Source: DATLSM01 sp049585815 (GTDB lineage Bacteria; Actinomycetota; Thermoleophilia; Solirubrobacterales; 70-9). Taken from it: DNA of 64,000 bases. Of this stretch, positions 8,950-17,438 are shown in pieces. The stretch lies in assembly GCA_049585815.1 (NCBI GenBank), contig JBAVAR010000144.1:22896-86895 (forward strand), given 5' to 3'. A model generated the notes under the pieces. That model was given only the letters and a program-made list of their open reading frames with translations. It did not search any database and was not told the origin of the DNA. The translations under genes and the position numbers were made by a program. The stretch's first letter is position 1. Each line of letters begins with the position of its first letter.

Positions 8950-9308
8950 CTATGCGATCCTCTTGGGGATTCTGCGCCTAACTGGTCTCGCTCGCAAGTT
9001 CACGCACATATTGATTGAGCAGAGTGCTCGCTCCTGGAAGTACAAGAGCGAGGCTGGTTATCGATCCACGGTGAGTGCCCCTCATCTTGAGCGACACTCT
9101 GGAGCGTGTCGGAGCGACGAGCGCTTCGTCACGGAAAGCAGCGATGACGTTGGCGGTCCTGATGGCAACCGACCCGCGGCAAGAACGGGCGACAACGCTC
9201 CCGGTGTCCCGCGGCTCGCCCCAGGTCGTCGGTTCACCTGCGCCGGTGTACGGCGGTCGGCAAGAGTAGCCGCTCCCGCCCTCCCCTCACTCGGTCCCTT
9301 GGTAGTGA
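8950..9308. other. Intergenic, no gene supported
   Basis: No gene with a recognisable start or domain is seen. A 64-codon frame at 9075-9269 is the best open frame but has no other support. Confidence 0.45.
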
Positions 9309-10688
9309 CTAGAGTCGCAGTGTGAACGTGCCGATGACAGTGGACTCAGTCTTGCCCGTGGGAGTGAACGTTGCCTTGGCTGTGAGCTTTTGGCTCCGCG
9401 CGTGACGCAGCAGCTGCCTGCCCCTCGCCGTCAGCCTAATGTGCACTTTCACGGTGCCTGCGGCCCCGACCTTGGCGGTTCCTATCGCGACGAGTACGGG
9501 CTTGGCGGACGAGAGGTGGGCGCCCTTCGGCACCTCATACCACGCGATCGTGACGGTGCCCGAGATGGGGGCGGCGAACGCGGCGATGTAGCCGCCGGCC
9601 TTCGTGATCGCGCCGAGCTTCGCGGCCTTGCCGTGAGGCGCGAGCACGGCAATGAGGGCACTATGCACACGCGCGGCCAATGCGACTTCTTCTTCGCCGT
9701 GTTTCTTCCCCGTAGCTTCTTCTTCAGCATGTTTCCGGGCGGCGGCTTCTTCTTCGTGTTTGCGGATCGTGGCTTCTTCTTCGTGTTTCCTGGTTTCTTC
9801 GCCACTTGAGCCCGACGCGTAGGTGATCAGCACCTCCTGCGGGTCGGTCGTGTCGGCATTGACGCTCGTGTTTGTCGCGCCGGAAGGGTAGTAGCTTGAC
9901 CCGGCCCCGCCACCGCCAGCGCCGAACCCGCCGCCGCCACCGCCGCCACCACCGTAGTAGCCGCCACCACCGCCGCCGCCATCCCCACAATTATTGGGCG
10001 ACTGAGGTCCGCCGTCGCCGCCGACCCCTTCAATACCTTCTGCTCCGGGGCATGTCGTGCCCTCCTCAGCGCCGCCTTTCCCCCCGGCGCTTTTTTTGCC
10101 CCCACCGCCCCCGGTGCCTTCCGCCCCGCTTCGGCCGAGCCCGCATTCAAATTCCACGAGGCCGTTGGTGCCTGCTTCGCCTTCCAGAGCGTTGGCGCTT
10201 CCGCCCGTGCCAGCTTGTTCGCACATTAGGCCCGACGTTTCATACCTGACGCTGCTGCCCCCGCCGCCGCCGCCGCCAGCCACGATCAGCCGCGATGTCA
10301 GTTTGCCCTGTTCTGTGCGCACGTCTGAGGCTCCGCCCCCTTCGCCCGCGCCGTTGACGCAGGTTTCTACCCCGCCCTGCCCGCCGCCGCCGAAATCGAC
10401 GTACAGGGTTTTGCCTTCGCTCACTTCTAGCGTTGCAGTGACCTTCGCGCCCGCACCCCCGGGGTATGAGTGATTACCGACGCACACGCTGCCCGGCTTG
10501 CCAGCGCCGCCGACGGCGCTGACCTGGATCTGCGTCACGCCCGCCGGGACCGTGTAGGTCTGTTCAGAGCCTTCTGTGGCCAGGAACGTTTTGGTTTCTG
10601 CGAATGCGTTCGCGCTGGAGGCGAGCACCGTCGCGACCATCAGCACCAGCAGAACACCCAACCGTAAGAAGCAAGCCTGAAGCCGCAT
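9309..10688 (-). CDS. Secreted glycine-rich protein with KHEEEA repeats
   Basis: I prefer the ATG at 10688 over one four codons upstream, because GGGAG sits at the right distance from it and directly abuts the other. The product, about 459 residues, has a signal peptide (MRLQACFLRLGVLLVLMVATVLASSANA). A domain beginning TYTVPAGVTQIQVSAVGGAG follows and is very rich in Gly (long Gly runs, GGGGYYGGGG). This resembles the glycine-rich exported domain often found on adhesins. Next are near-identical KHEEEA units (RKHEEEATIRKHEEEA), probably a charged helix. An Ig-like C-terminal domain ends in VIGTFTLRL. The Gly runs make the gene repetitive and prone to slippage. Confidence 0.82.
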   Translation of the reverse strand: MRLQACFLRLGVLLVLMVATVLASSANAFAETKTFLATEGSEQTYTVPAGVTQIQVSAVGGAGKPGSVCVGNHSYPGGAGAKVTATLEVSEGKTLYVDFGGGGQGGVETCVNGAGEGGGASDVRTEQGKLTSRLIVAGGGGGGGSSVRYETSGLMCEQAGTGGSANALEGEAGTNGLVEFECGLGRSGAEGTGGGGGKKSAGGKGGAEEGTTCPGAEGIEGVGGDGGPQSPNNCGDGGGGGGGYYGGGGGGGGGFGAGGGGAGSSYYPSGATNTSVNADTTDPQEVLITYASGSSGEETRKHEEEATIRKHEEEAAARKHAEEEATGKKHGEEEVALAARVHSALIAVLAPHGKAAKLGAITKAGGYIAAFAAPISGTVTIAWYEVPKGAHLSSAKPVLVAIGTAKVGAAGTVKVHIRLTARGRQLLRHARSQKLTAKATFTPTGKTESTVIGTFTLRL

Positions 10689-11653
10689 GTGGACTCCCAT
10701 CCTCCCTTAAAGCCCTGGAGCCGCGTCCTGGGCCGGTTGGCGCCGTTGAGCGTGCCGGAGCGTATCAGCCAGCATGAGCAGCGGGACCTTCCCTCACAAG
10801 CATCGCCGCCTCACTCGGGGCACCCACGATGTGCTTTCGAGTGGCACTGCACTGCGCTGCGATGAGCGACAGTGCTCCCTTCCACTGAGAGCAGGCGTCT
10901 CGACAACCCAGCTGCACCTAGCCGGCTCGGACGAGTAGTACGGGCCCAACTGGCTGGCTTGCGGAGTGCACCTTCACGTCGAAGGAACGCTGAGGGGGCG
11001 ACGCCGTGTTGACCTAACAGCACGCGTACCCCGGCCGTCATCGCTCCCGCTGATCCTCTGCGACTCCCTCGGAACTATTCGGGCTCGACTTTCCAGTGCG
11101 ACCAGCAGTCGCATGGGGGGCATCTGACCAAGCCGTGTAGCCCACGGCCGCCCCGACCACCGAACCTCCGCATCGACAGACCGAGGCAATGCTTGCGATC
11201 GGGTAGCTGGGACGCCGGGTCAGGCGTGGGCGAAATGCGACCCGGCCCCTCGCCCCGTGCCCTCCAGGGCCCTGCCCGGCCTCGCGCAGCCCGTGCCTGG
11301 CTTCCACCCCTCAAATAACCCGCAGCCTCTGCCAGTGCCGGTATTGGTCCAGGTGGCCAGGAGGATGGGCGGTGGGAATGACGGCGGGCGGCTACCGACC
11401 CTATCGCCGATCTGCCACTGCCAGCCTCTCAGAACACCTAGGTTTACTCAGTGGACGCAATCAGCAGTATGCTGGCGCCGAACTGGAGGCAAGAGAGTGA
11501 ACGGATATGCGGCGGTGCGAGGAAGCGTTAGCTGCGGACCCACAGGCTGCGCGCTGCCCAGGGTTGACACCCCTGACCCGCTGATGGTGCTGGCTCCACG
11601 TGAAGAGTTCGAGGTGGGCGAGTCCCCCTCGCAGGCCAGAGCGGTGCAAGTTG
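10689..11653. other. Long intergenic stretch, no gene supported
   Basis: Almost 1 kb lies between the divergently oriented glycine-rich and VACPS-repeat genes. The open frames on both strands have Arg/Ser/Cys-rich shadow composition and no starts with ribosome sites. I see no tRNA, large repeat or remnant I can name. Promoters for both flanking genes should lie here. Confidence 0.5.
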
Positions 11654-13927
11654 ATGCGTAAGTGGATGCTGGTTGCGGCCGTCCTGGCAGCGATGCAGCT
11701 TCTTGGGGCTACCGGGGTTGCCCATGCCTCGATCGTCTCAACTGGCGGTCAGGTTCTGAATGCCGTCGCCTGTCCAAGCGCGGATCAATGCACCGCCGTC
11801 GGCACCGGCAGCAAAGAGATGACGTTTGACCCGGGTGGCCCCACGCCAATTATTCCGACGTCGGCAACGCTCGACGGCAACGCTGGCCTGTCAGGTGTTG
11901 CATGTCCGACCGCTTCTCAATGCACCGCTGTAGGTAGCGACGGAAAAGAGGTGACATTCAATCCGACATCACCAGGTAAACCTTCGCCGGTGACCCTTGC
12001 AAGTGGCACTAGCCTGCTCAGCGTTGCCTGCCCTGCCGCCTCTCAATGCACCGCCGTCGGGACCGATGGAAAAGAGGTGACCTTTGATCCGAAGTCTTCA
12101 GGTCAACCAGCACCCGTGAAGCTTGAGACTGGTGGCCAACAGCTGTACGGAGTTGCCTGTCCGTCATCGACCCAATGCACTGCCGTCGATATCAGCGGCG
12201 CTGAGGTGACGTTCAAACCTTCGGCACCGGGTCAGCCGACGCCGGTGACGCTAGATAAAGGCATCAGTCTCTTCGGTGTTGCATGCCCCTCACTCGACCA
12301 GTGCACGGCTGTTGATAATGGAGGCGGCGAGGTGACATTTAACCCAACCTCCGCAGCGCATCCAGCTTCTTTTGGACTCGAGGGGGACACAAGCAGCGTC
12401 TCCGGGATTGCCTGTCCGACCACCACTCAGTGTACAGCCGTCGATCTCACTGGCGAGGGGGTGACTTTTAGCCCTACCTCGCCTCATAGTTCAACTCCGA
12501 TGGCTTTGGAGCCAAGCGGTGAACAGCTGTTCGGCGTGGCATGCCCTTCGACGAGCCTGTGCGTGGCGGTCGGCAGCTCCGGTGCGGTGACCTTCAATCC
12601 CAGCTCGACCACCGCGGTGCCTGCGCAGGGCACGGTTCTTTCAAACGGCGAGCCTGAGAACGTCGATGCGTTGCCAGGCCAGCACTTCAACGTCTTGTTG
12701 GCCACTTTTGACGATACAAACATCGCCGATACGGGCGCCAACTTCGTTGCGCAGGTTCAGTGGGGAGAAGGTGAAGCGAACCTTGGTGTTCTTTCAAATG
12801 CATTGAGCCAGACCGATCCGAACGGACCGATCACGAGCGACTTCTTCATATCGGGTGCCCATACCTATGGCAAGCAGGGGACCTATCCGATAACGATCAC
12901 AGTCAGCGATCCCAGTAACCCCAAAGTCCCACCGCTCACCATTCACTTGAACGCGCTAATTGGCCCGCTACCCACAGATATTCCCAAAGACGCCACGTTC
13001 GGCACCTTTGTCGCGAGCGGGGGCCTCTGTGCCGCGGGCATGGCCTCCCTACTGATTCCCGGAGTTGACATCGCCGGTGGAGTGGTTACTGGAGTGTGTG
13101 CGGCCGCAACCGCAGCCGGTGTTATTGCTGCCTTTTTCGACCCTTACGACGCACGCGACGGACAGGTGGCCCTCCCTGGCCCGCCACCGAATGTGCCCCG
13201 ATTACGCTGCCCAGCTCGGGCACCAAATCATGGCTGTCGAAGGCTTGAGCGTGATGAGCGAGCATATCTGAGCGCTGCGAGCCGGACGGTCCCGATTAAT
13301 GAAGCCCTCATTCTCACCCTTGATCGGTTCGACTACGCCCGTACGCATCGTAGTGCGGCTGGCAGGGCTTTGCAGGCCGCTACTATGGACGTCTACGGTG
13401 GATACCTCTCGAACGCGATCTTAAGCATGCGCGCGGCAGGCCGGAGGATGTTTGCCGGGTTGCGGGGTGAGCGTCTGTCGCTGCCGTTCTCAGCTCGGCA
13501 GAGATCGCAGGCGATCAGGCACCTTGAGTCGGCGCGTCTACCCCCCAGATTGCGCAAACTGTTGGCTACGCAAGGTCTTGACGAGCAAGCGTCGGCTCGG
13601 CTTGTCCAATCGGGATTCAAGCGCACTCTCCGAAAGGTTGCCCCAACTTCTGCCAGTGCTCTCATCCCTGGCTTGCCGGCGGGGCTCAGGACCAGCTACC
13701 GGACCCTTGCGCCGCGTCAACTGGCCACGCTTGTCCAAGCGCTCAATGGCCAGGGATCGATTTCTGATTTGCAAATGGCCACGCTTGCACCAAGGGTGCA
13801 TGAAATGCTGACAGCAAAGAGCCCGCGCGCCCGTCATAGGGCGGCGCGGGGGCTATCGGCGGATGTGCGCACACGGGTCAAAGGTCCAGCTGCGAAATTC
13901 ATCGAGCTGGCGGACGGGGCCTTCTGA
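11654..13927 (+). CDS. Secreted VACPS-repeat protein with a PKD-like domain
   Basis: The start at 11654 gives a proper signal peptide (MRKWMLVAAVLAAMQLLGATGVAHA); an ATG 18 codons upstream would bury it. Eight or so repeats of about 40 residues follow, with the core V-A-C-P-(S/T)-x-x-Q-C-T-A-V-(G/D) and then a G-x-E-V-T-F-x-P-x-S-x-G strand. The two Cys of each unit probably pair. The repeat is familiar from actinobacterial exported proteins and suggests a beta-propeller. A PKD-like domain follows (GAHTYGKQGTYPITITVSDP, about residues 405-425). Next come a hydrophobic stretch (about 455-500) and a helical C-terminal region of about 240 residues. The role is unknown; surface binding is an inference. 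Confidence 0.85.
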   Translation: MRKWMLVAAVLAAMQLLGATGVAHASIVSTGGQVLNAVACPSADQCTAVGTGSKEMTFDPGGPTPIIPTSATLDGNAGLSGVACPTASQCTAVGSDGKEVTFNPTSPGKPSPVTLASGTSLLSVACPAASQCTAVGTDGKEVTFDPKSSGQPAPVKLETGGQQLYGVACPSSTQCTAVDISGAEVTFKPSAPGQPTPVTLDKGISLFGVACPSLDQCTAVDNGGGEVTFNPTSAAHPASFGLEGDTSSVSGIACPTTTQCTAVDLTGEGVTFSPTSPHSSTPMALEPSGEQLFGVACPSTSLCVAVGSSGAVTFNPSSTTAVPAQGTVLSNGEPENVDALPGQHFNVLLATFDDTNIADTGANFVAQVQWGEGEANLGVLSNALSQTDPNGPITSDFFISGAHTYGKQGTYPITITVSDPSNPKVPPLTIHLNALIGPLPTDIPKDATFGTFVASGGLCAAGMASLLIPGVDIAGGVVTGVCAAATAAGVIAAFFDPYDARDGQVALPGPPPNVPRLRCPARAPNHGCRRLERDERAYLSAASRTVPINEALILTLDRFDYARTHRSAAGRALQAATMDVYGGYLSNAILSMRAAGRRMFAGLRGERLSLPFSARQRSQAIRHLESARLPPRLRKLLATQGLDEQASARLVQSGFKRTLRKVAPTSASALIPGLPAGLRTSYRTLAPRQLATLVQALNGQGSISDLQMATLAPRVHEMLTAKSPRARHRAARGLSADVRTRVKGPAAKFIELADGAF

Positions 13928-14079
13928 TGGTGTTCCGTTAGCTCGATTCAGGCTGTTGCAGATAGGCGGTGTCGGTCGGCAGCCATCGGTGGCGGGTGGG
14001 GTCCAGACCAATCGCCCTGCACGATCCGAGCAATAGAGGGCGTTGGATCGTCGCTCCGCTGCGAGCGAAAGCGGAGGGC

Positions 14080-14190
14080 GGCCTCCTTTCGGCGCCCGCG
14101 GCCCTCGCCGCGCCGCCGGCCAACGACAACTTCTCCAACCGACAGGTGCTGAGCGGCAGCCTCCCTGGCCGGAACCCACTCATTTGTCCA
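14080..14190 (+). pseudogene. Fragment of an exported PPANDNF-type protein
   Basis: A 14101-14170 frame reads ALAAPPANDNFSNRQVLSG, which matches the start of a mature-domain motif (PPANDNFANAQVLSG) common in large actinobacterial secreted proteins. It is preceded by an Ala-rich signal-like end. The frame then breaks within about 50 bases and no continuation is found. It is a short leftover of a longer gene. Confidence 0.55.
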
Positions 14191-14232
14191 CGGCGAGTGA
14201 GAGTCCGGGGTTAACTGGGACGTTCGTGTTGC

Positions 14233-14260
14233 CGATTCGCTGCCAGCTGGCAGCGAATCG
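14233..14260. repeat. 28-bp perfect palindrome
   Basis: The arms CGATTCGCTGCCAG (14233-14246) and its exact reverse complement (14247-14260) abut with no spacer. It lies in the gap after the VACPS-repeat gene, beside the PPANDNF fragment. No T tract follows, so it is not a classic terminator. Confidence 0.85.
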
Positions 14261-14320
14261 AGCGGGAGACATCATGCCAAGCGCCGAGTGAGGATGGTTG
14301 GCGTTTTAGCTGAGGGTCAC

Positions 14321-14845
14321 CTAGACGCCCGACTCGACAGTTGTGTTCAGAATCAGCGTGAAGCGGGCGCCGATTTTGGTCGGTATTTCGCCTTTCTTAA
14401 CGCGGAGTAGCTCCAAGCCATGCGAGTTCTCCACGTAGCCCATTCCGTCCGTCGCCGGGACAGAATGGTCGATATTGCCCCCTGCATGGAACTCCACGTG
14501 TAGTCTCAGGCGGCCTTTCAGGTTGCCAACATCTAGCTTGGCGGTTCCTTCCTCGACGGAGGTGGTCAGGGCCGCTCCGCACTTCGTTACGTCCAGGCTT
14601 CCCACGACACGTTTGCCTTCATACAGCGAGACCTTAGGCTTTTTGGCGCATGAGCCCCTCGCTCGTCCGTTGCCTAGGCTCGTGACGACCCCGGTTAGCG
14701 TCAGCTTTGATCCAGCTTTGGAAATGCCTGCGCTTGGAGCCGGAAGTCCCAGCGCGCCCGTTGCCGCCCAAGGTGACCCGGCAATCGCCAGGGAGACCAC
14801 AGAAACAACAATTCGCCTGATCGGATGGCCTCGCATCGCTCGCAT
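14321..14845 (-). CDS. Secreted protein of unknown function
   Basis: The ATG at 14845 follows GAGGAG with a 5-base gap, which fixes the start. The product of 174 residues has a signal peptide (PIRRIVVSVVSLAIAGSPWAATGALG) and a mature part rich in beta-type sequence with two Cys (GSCAKKP and VTKCGAAL) likely to pair. I recognise the general style of exported beta-sandwich proteins but no family. The ArsR-like gene just upstream on the same strand may be in the same transcription unit. Confidence 0.65.
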   Translation of the reverse strand: MRAMRGHPIRRIVVSVVSLAIAGSPWAATGALGLPAPSAGISKAGSKLTLTGVVTSLGNGRARGSCAKKPKVSLYEGKRVVGSLDVTKCGAALTTSVEEGTAKLDVGNLKGRLRLHVEFHAGGNIDHSVPATDGMGYVENSHGLELLRVKKGEIPTKIGARFTLILNTTVESGV

Positions 14846-14875
14846 GAGTCTCCTCGCCGTCGGACTGTGGGAAAC

Positions 14876-15133
14876 CTATAGGACCAGCGCAAAGAAATGC
14901 TCGATCGCGCCTCGTCGGGGAGTGGTGCCCGTCTGCACGATCAGGCCTGCATCCCGCAGGGCGTTGACGTGGTAGGAGACGTTGCTCAGCGGCAACTTGA
15001 GGGCCTGGCTGAGTTTGTTCGCCGACCAGCCCGGGTCGCGGGGTGCGGCGATCATCGTTTCGATGATCGCCATGCGGATCTCGTTGGTTTCCGCGCGCGC
15101 CAGTCTCTCCCAGTCGATGCCGATATCGCTCAT
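14876..15133 (-). CDS. ArsR-type winged-helix regulator
   Basis: The 85-residue protein is a single winged helix: MRMAIIETMI-like helix 1 (EIRMAIIETMIAA), recognition helix region NKLSQALKLPLSNVSYHVNALRDAGLI, then a wing TGTTPRRGAIEHFF. The LSNVSYHVNALRDAGL string is the classic ArsR/SmtB DNA-reading helix. No Cys cluster for metal sensing is present, so the signal is unlikely to be metal. It precedes a secreted protein on the same strand with a 30-base gap and may control it or itself. Confidence 0.85.
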   Translation of the reverse strand: MSDIGIDWERLARAETNEIRMAIIETMIAAPRDPGWSANKLSQALKLPLSNVSYHVNALRDAGLIVQTGTTPRRGAIEHFFALVL

Positions 15134-15166
15134 ATGCTCCGACCCTTACCGCCCATGAGTTGAGAC

Positions 15167-15433
15167 TTAAACCCCAGTCGGAGAGCTGACCACCCTCAGG
15201 GTTGGCTCGCCGCCGCCCGCGTTCGAGACAAAATTGCGAGCACGGTCGACCGCATCGTCACTGCTATCAGCCTCAATTAGAAGCAGATGCCTTTGCCGTG
15301 GTGCCTCCCCACGCCTGTCCTCTTTCCAAGGGAGGGTTGGACCGCAATAGATGGCTTTGCGGATCAGACTGACGACGACCGGATCTTCGAAATCGGTATG
15401 ACAGAGCACATAGAAGAGTCGGAGGCCATGCAT
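15167..15433 (-). CDS. Small hypothetical protein
   Basis: This 88-codon frame begins with MHGLRLFYVLCHTDFEDPVVVSLIRKA and contains the pattern HLLLIEADSSDDAVDRARNFV, which looks like an alpha/beta ferredoxin-like fold unit. The codon mix is plausible for a gene. The ribosome site is weak and no family is recognised. Confidence 0.4.
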   Translation of the reverse strand: MHGLRLFYVLCHTDFEDPVVVSLIRKAIYCGPTLPWKEDRRGEAPRQRHLLLIEADSSDDAVDRARNFVSNAGGGEPTLRVVSSPTGV

Positions 15434-15570
15434 TCCGCATCATCGGGGAAGACCGGCTTCGATGCAACGGTACTTCTCCGCACAATGACCTACGTGCCGG
15501 TCCCCTTCCACAGGGATATCCTGGCAGGGACAACCGCCGTGAGCACAGCCGACAAATTACCTCAACCTCC

Positions 15571-15752
15571 TGCATAGTTCCCAAGGTCAAAGGCAAGAAG
15601 CTAAAGACGGTCGGCAAGGGCGCTCAGAAGGTCGAATCCGAGCTCGACAAGGTCAAGGGCAAAAAGAGCAAAAGGCGAAGGTCAAGACGCAGAGCCCCAA
15701 AGCAGCCTCAATGCAGGCCCCCGGGGGCGAGGTCATCGTCAAGGGCAGGTAG
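15571..15752 (+). pseudogene. PASTA-domain fragment with a frameshift
   Basis: Two frames together give a single PASTA-like unit. It begins CIVPKVKGKKLKTVGKGAQK, then shifts frame near 15660 to KVKTQSPKAASMQAPGGEV and ends in a TAG at 15750-15752. PASTA units have this V-P-x-(V/L)-x-G and P-G-x-x-V arrangement and occur at the ends of many exported proteins of this lineage. The upstream part of the gene is missing. Confidence 0.6.
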
Positions 15753-15912
15753 AGCTCGACAGCGGACATTACCTGGTGAGCTGGCGCGCCAGTAAAAGAC
15801 GGTCCCTCTACTTGCGCCGAGAGCTGTCTTTCCTCACGGAATCTGCCCCGAAACGACGAGCGCGCCCTTCCGGTCTTCTTCAGACACCGTCCCACTCCGC
15901 CGATATCACCAT

Positions 15913-16977
15913 GTGAGCTACGAGGACAGCGAGCAGCTGGACCGCCAAAAGCGCCTGATCGCTCGGGGCGCTGCCCTGATGTTCGGCGCCGGGACGATCA
16001 TCGACCTGCTCGAGAGCGCGATCCGGGGCGGGGAGACCTTCTCGCTTGCCCCAGGTTTCGGTGCGCTCGCCCTCGTCGCCTTGCTGGTCCTCTTCGGCTC
16101 GCGTCTACCCTTAGGAGCGATAGCGGCGCTGGGACCGATTGGCGTCGCGCTGATCGCCTACGCACTGGCGACGACCAAGGGCGCCGGTGACGGCGCCGTC
16201 CTCTATATGTGGCCCGTCCTCTGGGAGGCCTACTTCTTCGGCCGTCGCGGCGCGATCCTAATCGTCCTCTGCGTCGGCGTTGCTCATGGCTTGGCGCTGA
16301 GCGCGATGGCGGGAGGCGGCGGCAACCTGGATAGCTGGATCGATGTGATGGTCTCGGTGACGGTAGTTGCGGGGGTGGTCGAGGTGTTGGCAACCCGCAA
16401 CCGGGAGCTTGTCTGGCGGATTTCCCGCGAAGCGCGGATCGACGAGCTGACTCATCTGTTGAACAGACGGGGATTCGACGAGCGTGCCCAGATCGAGCTG
16501 GCGCGTGCGCGTCGCGAGAAAGCCTCGCTGGGTGTCGTCGCCTTCGACCTCGATCACTTCAAGCGCGTCAACGATGAGTTCGGGCACGAAATCGGCGATC
16601 ATGTTCTCACCCACCTCGCCGAGTGTTTCCGCTCCGAGATGCGCGAGACGGACATAGCCGCCCGGATGGGAGGCGAGGAGTTCGTCGCGCTCCTGCCTGG
16701 GGCAGAACTCGAGGAGGCACGAGACTTCGCCGAACGAGTGCGCGGAAGGCTGCGGTCAGTCGAGCGGCCGGGAGTGCCGCTTGTCACCGTGAGCGCCGGG
16801 GCGGGAGCAGCGGTCGCTCCGCTTGGCATTGAGCAACTGCTGAAGCGTGCCGACATGGCGCTTTATGCGGCCAAGTCGCGAGGACGGGATCGCACCGTCG
16901 TCGATGGACCGCACACCCTTGGCGCGGGTTCGCCTGGCATGTCGGTCCTTCAGTCTCAGGGTCCGGGCCCCGCTTAG
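15913..16977 (+). CDS. Membrane diguanylate cyclase (GGDEF)
   Basis: The GTG start gives 354 residues. The first 170 residues hold about five hydrophobic membrane segments with no known sensory domain. A catalytic GGDEF domain follows with the start DELTHLLNRRGFDERAQ, the metal/substrate-binding FDLDHFKRVND, and the active-site MGGEEF at about residue 253. An RxxD inhibitory site (RETD) lies five residues before it, so the enzyme should make c-di-GMP and be product-inhibited. The C-terminus is a short Gly/Pro tail. It stands alone; no EAL phosphodiesterase is near. Confidence 0.95.
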   Translation: MSYEDSEQLDRQKRLIARGAALMFGAGTIIDLLESAIRGGETFSLAPGFGALALVALLVLFGSRLPLGAIAALGPIGVALIAYALATTKGAGDGAVLYMWPVLWEAYFFGRRGAILIVLCVGVAHGLALSAMAGGGGNLDSWIDVMVSVTVVAGVVEVLATRNRELVWRISREARIDELTHLLNRRGFDERAQIELARARREKASLGVVAFDLDHFKRVNDEFGHEIGDHVLTHLAECFRSEMRETDIAARMGGEEFVALLPGAELEEARDFAERVRGRLRSVERPGVPLVTVSAGAGAAVAPLGIEQLLKRADMALYAAKSRGRDRTVVDGPHTLGAGSPGMSVLQSQGPGPA

Positions 16978-17315
16978 GGTCGGGTGTAGCCGCGACTGAC
17001 AGGCTTACGATCGCCGGTGGCGAGACATCCGGCCAAGGTCTCGCACCCAGGCTGGGGCCGACTACAGAAGGGCCAGTCTCATCGGCGGAGAAGCGATCCC
17101 TCCAACAGACGTTCCTGCCGCGCTCCCCTCCATGGCAGGAGAGAGTAGCGCCGGTTTCCTCGCACGCCACCCAGCGGGCTATTGAGCAATTCCCGGCGCC
17201 GCTCCGATCCGACAGGATGCGGCAATCCCGCGGTGACCAACTTAAGGGCGCTTGAGGGTTTGCGGGCACTGTTTGGCTCTGAGCACACGCCCGCAATCAC
17301 TTGAGCTAGGGCCAA
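16978..17315. other. Intergenic, no gene supported
   Basis: No gene is supported. GCGAGAC and its inverted copy occur around 17021-17047 and could form a weak hairpin after the GGDEF gene. Confidence 0.45.
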
Positions 17316-17343
17316 TCGCTGGTCTGGACCCTGCTACCAGCGA
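17316..17343. repeat. Inverted repeat upstream of the RTX gene
   Basis: TCGCTGGT at 17316-17323 and its perfect inverse at 17336-17343 enclose a 12-base loop. It lies about 95 bases before the start of the first RTX gene. It could be an RNA hairpin in the leader or a terminator for the upstream gene, but no T-run follows. Confidence 0.5.
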
Positions 17344-17438
17344 GCTTTCGAAGGACCCGTCGAGCAGTCGATCAAAGCGGTTCGCTGTTGCGGCTGGTCT
17401 GAAACCTGTGATCCGGTGCACTTGGGGCAGATGAGGCC

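Noticed and set aside
9075..9269. 64-codon plus-strand frame
   Set aside because: No ribosome site or family features; likely chance in a high-GC region.
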